A stretch of DNA of 6,778 nt from Fusobacteriaceae bacterium UBA2433 (lineage in GTDB: Bacteria; Fusobacteriota; Fusobacteriia; Fusobacteriales; Fusobacteriaceae). The position numbers and the translations under genes were made by a program. Location of the stretch: assembly GCA_002342785.1 (NCBI GenBank), contig DDQV01000088.1:1-6778 (forward strand), given 5' to 3'. Shown here in pieces: positions 1-5,857 of this stretch; the stretch's first letter is position 1, and each line of letters starts with the position of its first letter. The notes beneath the pieces were generated by a model. That model saw nothing but the letters and a program-made list of their open reading frames with translations. It had not been told where the DNA came from and did no database searches.

Positions 1-1
1 G

Positions 2-778
2 GTTTTAGATGCTCTTACAGACGCTTTTAATGGATATCATATGGGAGTAACGGCAGAAAATATAGCAGAAAAATATAATTTATCAAAAGAATTTCAAGAT
101 GCTTTTGCTTTAGAATCTCAAAGAAGAGCAATATCTGCAGTAGATAGCGGAAAATTTAAAGATGAGATAGTACCAGTAGAGGTAAAAACTAGAAAAGGAA
201 CAGTAATTTTTGATACAGATGAATATCCAAATAGAAAAACAAATTTAGAAAAATTAGAAAAATTAAGAACTGTATTTAAAAAAGATGGAACAGTAACAGC
301 AGGAAATGCTTCTGGAATAAATGACGGAGCCAGTGTAATGTTAGTAGCTTCAGAAGAAGCAGTAGCAAAATATAATCTAACTCCACTAGTAGAAATAATT
401 TCTACAGGACAAGGAGGAGTTGATCCATCAATTATGGGAATGGGACCAGTTCCAGCAATAAAAAATGCTTTAAAAAAAGCTAAAATGAAATTAGAAGAGA
501 TGGAATTATTAGAATTAAATGAAGCTTTTGCAGCGCAATCACTTGGAGTAATGACAGAATTAGTTAATCAACATGGTGTAACTATGGATTGGTTTACAGA
601 TAAAACAAATGTAAATGGAGGAGCAATAGCTTTAGGACATCCAGTAGGAGCTAGTGGAAACAGGATTGCAACAACACTTATCCATGAGATGAAAAAAAGA
701 AATGTTGATTTTGGACTAGCGTCTCTTTGTATTGGTGGAGGAATGGGAACAGCTTTAATTTTAAAAAATGTAAAATAG
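2..778 (+). CDS. Acetyl-CoA C-acetyltransferase (biosynthetic thiolase), 5'-truncated by window edge
   Basis: This is the C-terminal 258 codons of a thiolase, which joins two acetyl-CoA to acetoacetyl-CoA and CoA (or the reverse) in the cytoplasm, feeding butyrate-type fermentation or acetoacetate use. The frame is open from base 2 and reads LTDAFNGYHMG, typical of thiolase interiors, so the ATG at base 41 is an internal methionine and not the start. Visible motifs are NEAFA (residues about 160-164 counted from that Met), GHPVGASG with the catalytic His (codon 638-640), and CIGGGMG with the C-terminal catalytic Cys (codon 728-730). About 130 N-terminal residues, including the acyl-accepting nucleophilic Cys, lie outside the window. 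The gene ends with TAG just before a strong terminator. The family is clear; whether it is atoB- or thlA-like in physiology cannot be decided here. Confidence 0.95.
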   Translation, partial: VLDALTDAFNGYHMGVTAENIAEKYNLSKEFQDAFALESQRRAISAVDSGKFKDEIVPVEVKTRKGTVIFDTDEYPNRKTNLEKLEKLRTVFKKDGTVTAGNASGINDGASVMLVASEEAVAKYNLTPLVEIISTGQGGVDPSIMGMGPVPAIKNALKKAKMKLEEMELLELNEAFAAQSLGVMTELVNQHGVTMDWFTDKTNVNGGAIALGHPVGASGNRIATTLIHEMKKRNVDFGLASLCIGGGMGTALILKNVK

Positions 779-782
779 AGTT

Positions 783-828
783 AAAAAAAAGATCTAACCA
801 ATTATTTAATTGGTTAGATCTTTTTTTT
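783..828. terminator. Bidirectional Rho-independent terminator between thiolase and trxB
   Basis: An A8 tract, an almost uninterrupted stem (GATCTAACCAATT pairing with AATTGGTTAGATC, tight loop of about four bases) and a T8 tract form a symmetric hairpin. The flanking A and T runs pair as well, so it can stop transcription from both converging genes. Its right edge overlaps the TAA stop codon of trxB (827-829). Confidence 0.92.
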
Positions 829-1801
829 AGTTGTACACTTTTTCCACATATTTTTCACTAGCGATAGCAGCTATAGCACCGTCAGCAGTTGCAGTTATTA
901 CTTGATATAATAATTTTTCTCGACAATCTCCTGCTACATAAACACCTTCTAAATTGTTTCCAGTAGATGAGAGTTTTACATTTAGAGTTTTTTCATCTGC
1001 AATTAAAAAACCACCAGAATTAACCAATAATTTATTTTTAAATAACTCTGTATTGGGTATATTTCCTACCAAAACAAATATACCAATTGGTTCATTTCCT
1101 CCATTATATTCTATAACTTTTCCAGTAATTTTATTTTTTAAAACAATACTTTCAAGACCTTTAATAGGATCTCCTTTCATCTCGTCAACAACAGTGTTCC
1201 AAATAAAATTTATTTTTTTATTTTTAAATGCTTTTTCTTGTATTGATTTAGCGGCTCTTAGCTGGTCCCTTCTATGAACTACATTTACTTTTTTAGCAAA
1301 TTTAGTTAAAAAGATAGCTTCTTCTACAGCAGTATCTCCACCACCTATGACAAAAACTTCTAAATTTTTTATAAAAAATGCATCACAGGTAGCACAATAA
1401 GAAACTCCTCTACCGGTATATTCTTTTTCACCTGGAGCACCAGTAGATCTAGGAGTTGCACCAGTAGCTAAGATAATAGATTTAGCTTTGTATTCTATTC
1501 CTAATTCATTAGTCAGTACTTTTATTTTAGAATCTAGGTCAATATCAACTATGGTATCAGTTTTAAATTCACATCCAAAGTTTATAGCTTGATCTTTCAT
1601 TCTCATTGTTAATTCTGTTCCAGATTCAGAGATCATTCCTCCAGGATAATTTTCAATTTCAGATGTTGTAGAAATCTGCCCTCCTACTAACATATTTTTT
1701 TCAATTACCAATGTTTTCATCATTCCTCTGGCTCCATAAAGACCAGCAGATAAACCAGCAGGACCAGCCCCTAATATAATTAAATCGTATAAATTTTCCA
1801 T
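827..1801 (-). CDS. trxB: Thioredoxin reductase (NADPH, FAD-dependent)
   Basis: A 324-residue low-molecular-weight thioredoxin reductase, close to the usual ~320. It passes electrons from NADPH through FAD and a redox disulfide to thioredoxin in the cytoplasm. Domains in order: FAD-binding Rossmann with GAGPAG (11-16); inserted NADPH domain with the redox pair CATC (Cys136, Cys139), GGGDTA (153-158) and HRRDQLRA (176-183); and the C-terminal FAD segment GVYVAGDC (286-293) followed by the YQVITATADGAIAA helix. The intact HRRxxxR motif supports NADPH use, against the ferredoxin- or flavin-dependent variants that lose it. The start is set by an AGGAGG on the minus strand (complement of 1808-1813), five bases before ATG. 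No thioredoxin gene is adjacent, so the gene appears monocistronic. Confidence 0.97.
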   Translation of the reverse strand: MENLYDLIILGAGPAGLSAGLYGARGMMKTLVIEKNMLVGGQISTTSEIENYPGGMISESGTELTMRMKDQAINFGCEFKTDTIVDIDLDSKIKVLTNELGIEYKAKSIILATGATPRSTGAPGEKEYTGRGVSYCATCDAFFIKNLEVFVIGGGDTAVEEAIFLTKFAKKVNVVHRRDQLRAAKSIQEKAFKNKKINFIWNTVVDEMKGDPIKGLESIVLKNKITGKVIEYNGGNEPIGIFVLVGNIPNTELFKNKLLVNSGGFLIADEKTLNVKLSSTGNNLEGVYVAGDCREKLLYQVITATADGAIAAIASEKYVEKVYN

Positions 1802-1837
1802 TTAATACCTCCTAAAATATTACTTTTTCATAATATG

Positions 1838-1866
1838 ATTATATACTTATTTTGTCTAAATAACAA
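1838..1866 (-). promoter_or_regulatory. Predicted sigma-70 promoter of trxB
   Basis: Read on the minus strand: -35 TTGTTA (complement of 1861-1866), a 17-base spacer, and -10 TATAAT (complement of 1838-1843). The -10 is perfect and the -35 matches four of six bases. The predicted start lies near 1831, giving a leader of about 30 bases with the AGGAGG site. No start mapping supports this. Confidence 0.65.
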
Positions 1867-1885
1867 CTAAAAATTTATTTTGTCT
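1847..1885. repeat. 11-bp direct repeat in the trxB promoter region
   Basis: TTATTTTGTCT occurs exactly at 1847-1857 and again at 1875-1885, a 28-base period. The first copy sits in the spacer of the predicted trxB promoter and the second just upstream of its -35 box, as a repressor or redox-regulator operator might. The region is AT-rich, so chance is possible. Confidence 0.3.
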
Positions 1886-1891
1886 TTTACC

Positions 1892-1920
1892 TTTGCAATT
1901 GATTAAAATAGAGGTATAAT
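1892..1920 (+). promoter_or_regulatory. Predicted sigma-70 promoter of the wHTH-HU gene
   Basis: TTTGCA (1892-1897; four of six matches to TTGACA), a 17-base spacer, and a perfect TATAAT -10 (1915-1920). The predicted start is near 1927, leaving a leader of about 37 bases that holds the GGAGG site at 1951-1955. It is divergent from the trxB promoter. Confidence 0.65.
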
Positions 1921-1963
1921 CATATTAAATAAAAACAAAAAATAAAAAATGGAGGATTAGCTT

Positions 1964-2428
1964 ATGAAAGAAAAAATTTTAAGGTTATTAAGTAAATCAG
2001 AACCACTAAAAACTGGCGATATAGCTGAAATATTGAAGGTAGATGCAAAAGAAGTTACTAGATTAATAAGAGCTTTGAAAAAGGATGGAAAAATTAATTC
2101 TCCTAAAAGATGTTTTTATACAGTTGAAAAAGTAAAAGAAAAGTTAACAGTTAATAAAAAAGAATTTGCAGCTCTTTATAAAGAAAAAGCAACTTTAAAA
2201 ACTAAAGTGGAAGCAGAAGTAAATTTAAATGCTTTTATGGATCTTATAGAAGAAATACTAAGTTCTGGAAAAGAAATAAGTTTTTCAGGATGGGGAAAGT
2301 TTAAAATAGTTCAAAGAGGAGAAAGAAAGGGGCGAAATCCTAAAACAGGAGAGGAAATTAAAATTTCTCCTAAGAAAACAATTAAATTTAAACCTGGAAA
2401 ATATTTAGATGAAAAGTTAAATGATTAA
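1964..2428 (+). CDS. HU/IHF-family DNA-binding protein with N-terminal winged-helix domain
   Basis: A 154-residue basic protein of two parts. Residues about 1-56 look like a small winged helix-turn-helix (helices around 2-10, 17-24 and 28-40, then a hairpin near the PKRCFYTV segment). Residues about 64-154 are a full HU/IHF domain: the helical start VNKKEFAALYKEKA, a dimer-forming helix with NAFMDLIEE, then GWGKFKI and the diagnostic DNA-binding arm GRNPKTGEEIKIS (123-135), ending in FKPGKYL. HU proteins are normally about 90 residues, so this is a domain fusion, probably binding and bending DNA with some added site preference. The start has GGAGG (1951-1955) eight bases upstream of ATG. The gene stands alone between its own promoter and terminator. 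The HU domain is certain; the winged-helix assignment is by pattern and its target is unknown. Confidence 0.9.
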   Translation: MKEKILRLLSKSEPLKTGDIAEILKVDAKEVTRLIRALKKDGKINSPKRCFYTVEKVKEKLTVNKKEFAALYKEKATLKTKVEAEVNLNAFMDLIEEILSSGKEISFSGWGKFKIVQRGERKGRNPKTGEEIKISPKKTIKFKPGKYLDEKLND

Positions 2429-2430
2429 TT

Positions 2431-2485
2431 AAAAAAAATCTTCTGATTAGTAGAGTAAGATCTACTTATTTAGAAGATTTTTTTT
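2431..2485. terminator. Rho-independent terminator after the wHTH-HU gene
   Basis: Two perfect 14-base arms, A8 TCTTCT (2431-2444) and AGAAGA T8 (2472-2485), enclose a second small stem (AGTAGA/TCTACT, 2449-2454 with 2461-2466). The T tract serves the plus-strand gene. The A tract makes it usable as a back-up for the minus-strand operon arriving from the right. Confidence 0.88.
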
Positions 2486-2490
2486 AGAAA

Positions 2491-2519
2491 TAAAAAAGAT
2501 GGAGAAATTTCCATCTTTT
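2491..2519 (-). terminator. Rho-independent terminator of the four-gene minus-strand operon
   Basis: The arms AAAAGATGGA (2494-2503) and TCCATCTTTT (2510-2519) pair around a six-base loop. Read on the minus strand, the hairpin follows the last stop codon by only a few bases and runs into a T-rich tract. It abuts the terminator of the converging gene, giving two hairpins back to back. Confidence 0.85.
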
Positions 2520-2524
2520 AAAAT

Positions 2525-2767
2525 CTAATAATTTTTTCCTGCAGCCATAATATTATTTATATCAAAAGCATGACAAGGAGTTACTCCATAGACCATTCCA
2601 CAATGAGGACAAGTATATTCCATAGTTACCATTGTTATTTCTTCGTTACATTCGTGGCATTTTAAAGTTGCTGCAATAGGCATAGCCTGTAGACTAAATC
2701 CCATCATTCTTACCTTATCAACTACCTGTTTTCCATCTTCAAAACTACCATTACATCCATCGTGCAT
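2525..2767 (-). CDS. Small zinc-ribbon-like cysteine-rich protein, last gene of operon
   Basis: An 80-residue soluble protein that I do not assign to a named family. It has two close cysteine pairs of zinc-ribbon type, CHEC (37-40) and CPHC (53-56), then VTPCHAFD with a fifth Cys in that region (Cys65) plus His66, and an isolated Cys5 near the N-terminus in HDGCNGSF. This layout recalls the zinc domain of HypA-type nickel chaperones or a rubredoxin/ribbon knuckle, so metal binding is likely. The methionine-rich stretch between residues 21 and 29 is also notable. The start is fixed by AGGAGG seven bases upstream, which overlaps the stop codon of the ABC ATPase gene and suggests translational coupling. 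As the last gene of the operon, it probably works with the GTPase and ATPase as a metal-carrying or scaffold subunit; this is inference. No signal peptide or membrane segment. Confidence 0.85.
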   Translation of the reverse strand: MHDGCNGSFEDGKQVVDKVRMMGFSLQAMPIAATLKCHECNEEITMVTMEYTCPHCGMVYGVTPCHAFDINNIMAAGKNY

Positions 2768-2774
2768 ATTTATA

Positions 2775-2780
2775 CCTCCT
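2775..2780 (-). promoter_or_regulatory. Ribosome binding site overlapping the upstream stop codon
   Basis: The minus strand reads AGGAGG here. Its first bases are shared with the TAG stop of the ABC ATPase gene (2779-2781), and it lies seven bases before the ATG of the zinc-ribbon gene. This fixes that start and suggests that ribosomes finishing one gene initiate the next. Confidence 0.75.
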
Positions 2781-3810
2781 AATTTTTTATTATCTCAAAA
2801 TTTGCTTCTAATTCTTTGCCATATCTAAGTTTAGTTCTCATCTCTTGAATAACATTATCTAAAGATTCTAACTTGTGTAAGATAGCTTTTTCTTGAGTTG
2901 TTATTTCCATTACTTTATCAATACCACCATTACTAATTATTATTCTTTTGTCTCCCATAAGAGCTAAAATAGGATCATGAGTAGCCATAAGAACTATTTT
3001 TTCTTCTCCAACTAATAATTCTAAAGCTTTTTTTCTATCAATACCAGCATTTTCTATCTCATCAATAAGTACAATAGGTGATTTGCTTAAAATAGCAACA
3101 TCAGCAATCATAAGAGCTCTAGATTGTCCACCACTAAGACTTGTAATAGGTGTGTCCAAAGAAAATTTTTCTCCAGCTAATTCATTAGCTTTATTAAAAA
3201 TTTTCTCGATAATTTCTTTTTCATTTTCTACCATTCTACTTTTTGCATGAAGTTCAAGAAACTCTTCAACACTTAGGTCCATAACGAAATTCATATTTTG
3301 AGATAGTTGTGCTACTAATTTATTATTGCTAGAAAATCTACTTTCAATACTCATAGTTTTTCCATCGATAAGGACTATTCTATTTGTAGGAGTATCAGCA
3401 TTAGCCCCCCATTCTATATCTGCTAGCAGTCTACTTTTTCCACTTCCAGTAGGACCAACAATAGCTATTATCTCACCTTTATTTATAGTTAATTCTTCAA
3501 AAGTTTCAGCTATTTTATGTTTATTAAACCCTGGTTTTAAAGTGATACTTTGAACTCCTTTGTCCTCTTTAATTCCTAAAAAATCTATCATTTGATTAGT
3601 AAAAACAATAAATGAATCGATAAGTTCATCTGGAATGATGGCTTTTTCTTCTAAAATTTCTGGATCTAAAAGATTTAAATAAGTAATTAAAGAGCTGTCT
3701 TTAGCATCGTTTAAATCAACGAGATTATCTGTTAAAAAATCTTCAATAAATGGGTAAAGATTAAGTAATTCTGCAATTGTTTTTTTTGCTATTATATTTT
3801 TATTTATCAT
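2779..3810 (-). CDS. Soluble ABC-type ATPase with N-terminal DUF1858-like domain
   Basis: A 343-residue ATP-binding-cassette protein with no membrane segment. Residues about 1-75 form a helical domain whose opening (IIAKKTIAELLNLYPFIEDF) resembles the start of the first protein of the operon and DUF1858-type domains. The cassette follows: Walker A GPTGSGKS (119-126), signature LSGGQ (225-229), Walker B IVLIDEIENAG with catalytic Glu (246-256) and switch His in ATH (276-278). A charged, probably coiled-coil tail runs from about 304 to the end. All motifs are intact, so ATP hydrolysis is expected. I start it at the ATG at 3808-3810, since the GGAGG lies six bases before it; an ATG at 3814-3816 (345 residues) touches the GGAGG directly and is less likely. 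It overlaps the GTPase gene by 11 bases. With no permease nearby, it more likely powers protein remodelling or cofactor transfer than transport. Confidence 0.9.
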   Translation of the reverse strand: MINKNIIAKKTIAELLNLYPFIEDFLTDNLVDLNDAKDSSLITYLNLLDPEILEEKAIIPDELIDSFIVFTNQMIDFLGIKEDKGVQSITLKPGFNKHKIAETFEELTINKGEIIAIVGPTGSGKSRLLADIEWGANADTPTNRIVLIDGKTMSIESRFSSNNKLVAQLSQNMNFVMDLSVEEFLELHAKSRMVENEKEIIEKIFNKANELAGEKFSLDTPITSLSGGQSRALMIADVAILSKSPIVLIDEIENAGIDRKKALELLVGEEKIVLMATHDPILALMGDKRIIISNGGIDKVMEITTQEKAILHKLESLDNVIQEMRTKLRYGKELEANFEIIKN

Positions 3811-4504
3811 CTTCATCCTCCAAGTTTATTTTTCTGACATTTCCCATTTGATGTTCTTCTCCTATTCTAGTTTCACCTAAACAATAAGAACATAAAGCAG
3901 AAGGCATAGAAAATCTTAATTTTTTTCCTTTAAGAGTTTTTATTTCCTCATCCTTATTATATATAAGGGTAGAAAACTCATATGCACCTTGACCAGTCAA
4001 TCCATTAACATGCATAGTAGTAGCTCTAGGATTAACAGATGTAACTCTAGACATAAATACTTCTCTTTCTGCTTGGGATACAATATCACCCTTAGTGATT
4101 ACAACTATATCTGCCGTTTTAAGCATGGGTCCAATTTTTTTAGGAGTATTTATTCCACTTAAATTATCAATAACACAAATAGCTTTTATGTCTTTTATGT
4201 AAGGAGAACACCTATTGCATAATCCCGCACTTTCTGTAATAAGGAGATCTAAACCTTTTTTTATACCCCATTGAGTTACTTCTTCTATATTACTTACAAA
4301 GTAATGATCAGGGCAAAGTGAGGCAGATAAACCTTTTTTTACTGGAACTCCAATTTTTTCATATAAAATATCATCGTCGGTATATAGACAGTCAAATTTT
4401 ACAACGCCAACTTTTATATTTCTAGATTTTAGATTATCTATTGTTTTTATTATTAAAGCTGTTTTCCCTGATGAAGGGGGTCCAGATACTGTTATTAAAT
4501 TCAT
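3800..4504 (-). CDS. HypB/UreG-like P-loop GTPase with cysteine pairs (putative metallochaperone)
   Basis: A 234-residue cytoplasmic NTPase of the SIMIBI class, nearest in appearance to HypB and UreG, which use GTP to deliver nickel to hydrogenase or urease. Visible: Walker A GPPSSGKT (8-15); KFDCLYTDDD (36-45) in the switch I region; ITESAG (89-94) in the Walker B/G3 position; and TKGD (137-140) as the guanine-specificity NKxD variant. Cysteines are arranged as if to bind metal: Cys39, CPDH (64-67, recalling the CPH motif of UreG), CNRC (96-99) and CSYC (205-208). The C-terminal region holding CSYC is not part of a minimal UreG. It has a GGAG about ten bases upstream of ATG, follows the binding-protein gene by 76 bases, and its 3' end contains the ribosome site of the next gene. 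Neither hydrogenase nor urease genes are in the window, so the client is unknown. Confidence 0.88.
   Translation of the reverse strand: MNLITVSGPPSSGKTALIIKTIDNLKSRNIKVGVVKFDCLYTDDDILYEKIGVPVKKGLSASLCPDHYFVSNIEEVTQWGIKKGLDLLITESAGLCNRCSPYIKDIKAICVIDNLSGINTPKKIGPMLKTADIVVITKGDIVSQAEREVFMSRVTSVNPRATTMHVNGLTGQGAYEFSTLIYNKDEEIKTLKGKKLRFSMPSALCSYCLGETRIGEEHQMGNVRKINLEDEDDK
3817..3821 (-). promoter_or_regulatory. Ribosome binding site that decides the ABC ATPase start
   Basis: The minus strand reads GGAGG, followed directly by ATGAAGATG. The first ATG (3814-3816) has no spacing from the site, while the second (3808-3810) is six bases away, the usual distance. The site lies inside the end of the GTPase coding sequence, so the two genes are likely translationally coupled. 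Confidence 0.7.
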
Positions 4505-4580
4505 AATTTATATTCTCCTTCTATGTTTATAGTAAAATTAATATTTTAAAATTATTAGTAACCAATTTATTATCTTCTAA

Positions 4581-5795
4581 TTATACGTTTTTAGTTTCTT
4601 GAAAAAATAATTTTTCGCAATGTTTTAAAATAGCTCCAATGTCGTTATTTTTTATGTAATCCCATCCTACCCACATAAATTTTTTATCTTTTAAGTTGTT
4701 GTCAACTTCGGGGTTTACAGTAGGGAATAATCCTTGATGAGATAAAAGTTCTCCGACCTCTTTAGAAGCGAAGAAATCAGCCAGTGGTTTTAGTTCTTTT
4801 TCTTTAGATTTTTTAGTTAACATAAATATTGGAGAAAGTGCAGCACCATCTTCAGGCCATTGTGCAACCATTGGTCCACCTTGCCCAGTCATCTTAGTAA
4901 AAAAATAAGGCATAATTGTTACAGCTGGAATATTTGTTTTTAATTTATTTGATTTTACCATTTGTGATGGATGCATATTTTGTAAAAGTGTTTTTCCTAG
5001 TTTCTTAACTCCATCTTCTCCATAATTTTTATATATACTTATTAATATAGCGTTAAATAGATCAAAATCTGATATAGGTAAGCTCACTGAATTTTCAAAT
5101 TCAGGTTTTAATAGATCGGCCCATGATTTTGGAAAAGATCTGTTTCCTAATGCATCTGTGTTAACCAAAAATACTGCTGGAACAACTGCTAGCATAGAAT
5201 AATCCCCATCTGGATCTTTTAATGATATATTTTCATTGTTAAAGTCTTTATTATATTCTGTCATTCCTGTAATATCTTTAAAGATACCTTCATTTTTAAA
5301 TTTACCCATAAGTTCATCTTCAAAGAACAAATCAAATCCAGCAGAGATAAACATATCGGCTAATTTTTCTGGATGATTAGCCTTTATGACATCCTCTTTT
5401 AACCAATCAAGTCCGCTAGAAGCAGCTTTTAATTCATGATTTATTTTCATTCCAGTTTTTATTTGGAATTTTTTTAGCCCTTCTAAAAGAGGATTTTTAA
5501 TTGGACAAGGTAGTAGTCCCATTACAGACACAGCATCTTTATCATCAATTTTTTTATCTAAATTGACATCTTCTGAATTTCTATCTTGTTCTATTATATC
5601 GTTTATTAATTCTAAAAATGTTTCTACATTAATTTTTTTAGCTTCTAGAGCTTTTTGTATAGTAATTTTTCCAATAGTATTAAGTAAGTTTTTATTATCT
5701 AATCCTTTAAATCCTTTTGAATTAAAGAATTCGATAGTTTCTGGATAAGTATTTATAATTTCTTTTAAAGTCATTTCTTTTGTTATATAATTCAT
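4581..5795 (-). CDS. Cytoplasmic solute-binding-protein-like protein with N-terminal DUF1858-like domain, first gene of operon
   Basis: A 404-residue protein. Residues about 1-66 (ITKEMTLKEIINTYPETIEF and onward) resemble the DUF1858 helical domain, also known from hybrid-cluster-protein-associated proteins, but lack its usual cysteines. After a charged linker, residues about 88-400 resemble type II solute-binding proteins of the iron/thiamine (AfuA/FutA-like) kind: an MGLLPCPIKNPLLEG strand-helix at the start, the SFPKSWADLLKPEFEN segment (about 220-235) and a late ADFFASKEVGELLSHQGLFP segment. There is no signal peptide, lipobox or N-terminal hydrophobic stretch, so it should stay in the cytoplasm. 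Only Cys97 and Cys393 are present. The start is set by a strong GAGGTGA (complement of 5802-5808) six bases before ATG. It leads the operon with the GTPase, ABC ATPase and zinc-ribbon protein, and probably holds the ligand that these process. The ligand (metal, oxyanion or cofactor) is unknown. Confidence 0.88.
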   Translation of the reverse strand: MNYITKEMTLKEIINTYPETIEFFNSKGFKGLDNKNLLNTIGKITIQKALEAKKINVETFLELINDIIEQDRNSEDVNLDKKIDDKDAVSVMGLLPCPIKNPLLEGLKKFQIKTGMKINHELKAASSGLDWLKEDVIKANHPEKLADMFISAGFDLFFEDELMGKFKNEGIFKDITGMTEYNKDFNNENISLKDPDGDYSMLAVVPAVFLVNTDALGNRSFPKSWADLLKPEFENSVSLPISDFDLFNAILISIYKNYGEDGVKKLGKTLLQNMHPSQMVKSNKLKTNIPAVTIMPYFFTKMTGQGGPMVAQWPEDGAALSPIFMLTKKSKEKELKPLADFFASKEVGELLSHQGLFPTVNPEVDNNLKDKKFMWVGWDYIKNNDIGAILKHCEKLFFQETKNV

Positions 5796-5828
5796 TACTT
5801 GTCACCTCAACTTTTTATTTTATAATCT

Positions 5829-5857
5829 AGTATACTACAAATATATATATAATGCTT
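5829..5857 (-). promoter_or_regulatory. Predicted activator-dependent promoter of the four-gene operon
   Basis: On the minus strand a TATACT -10 box (complement of 5829-5834) lies in good position for a start near 5822 and a leader of about 26 bases. At 17 bases upstream the -35 position (complement of 5852-5857) reads AAGCAT, a poor match to TTGACA. A weak -35 next to a palindromic operator is typical of promoters that need a Crp/Fnr-type activator. A nearer TATAAA (complement of 5819-5824) would put the start almost on the ribosome site and is less likely. Confidence 0.5.

Noticed and set aside
954..1277. Open plus-strand frame of about 107 codons antisense to trxB
   Set aside because: Lies wholly within the well-supported trxB gene, has no ribosome site and no recognisable motif; a shadow of an AT-rich gene.
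3326..3553. Open plus-strand frame of about 75 codons antisense to the ABC ATPase
   Set aside because: Opposite the Walker A region of an intact ATPase; hydrophobic composition is a by-product of the antisense reading.
4533..4548. Inverted repeat TAAAAT-N4-ATTTTA between the binding-protein-like and GTPase genes
   Set aside because: Short, pure A/T and followed by no T tract in the direction of transcription; too weak to call an attenuator or internal terminator.
4558..4562. Second GTAAC half-site in the gap before the GTPase gene
   Set aside because: The matching GTTAC arm is absent at the four-base spacing.
5563..5748. Open plus-strand frame of about 61 codons antisense to the binding-protein-like gene
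   Set aside because: No ribosome site, no motif, covered by a supported gene.
2525..5795. Reading the operon as a classical ABC importer (binding protein plus ATPase)
   Set aside because: No permease, no signal peptide on the binding-like protein, and a GTPase and zinc-ribbon protein instead of membrane partners.
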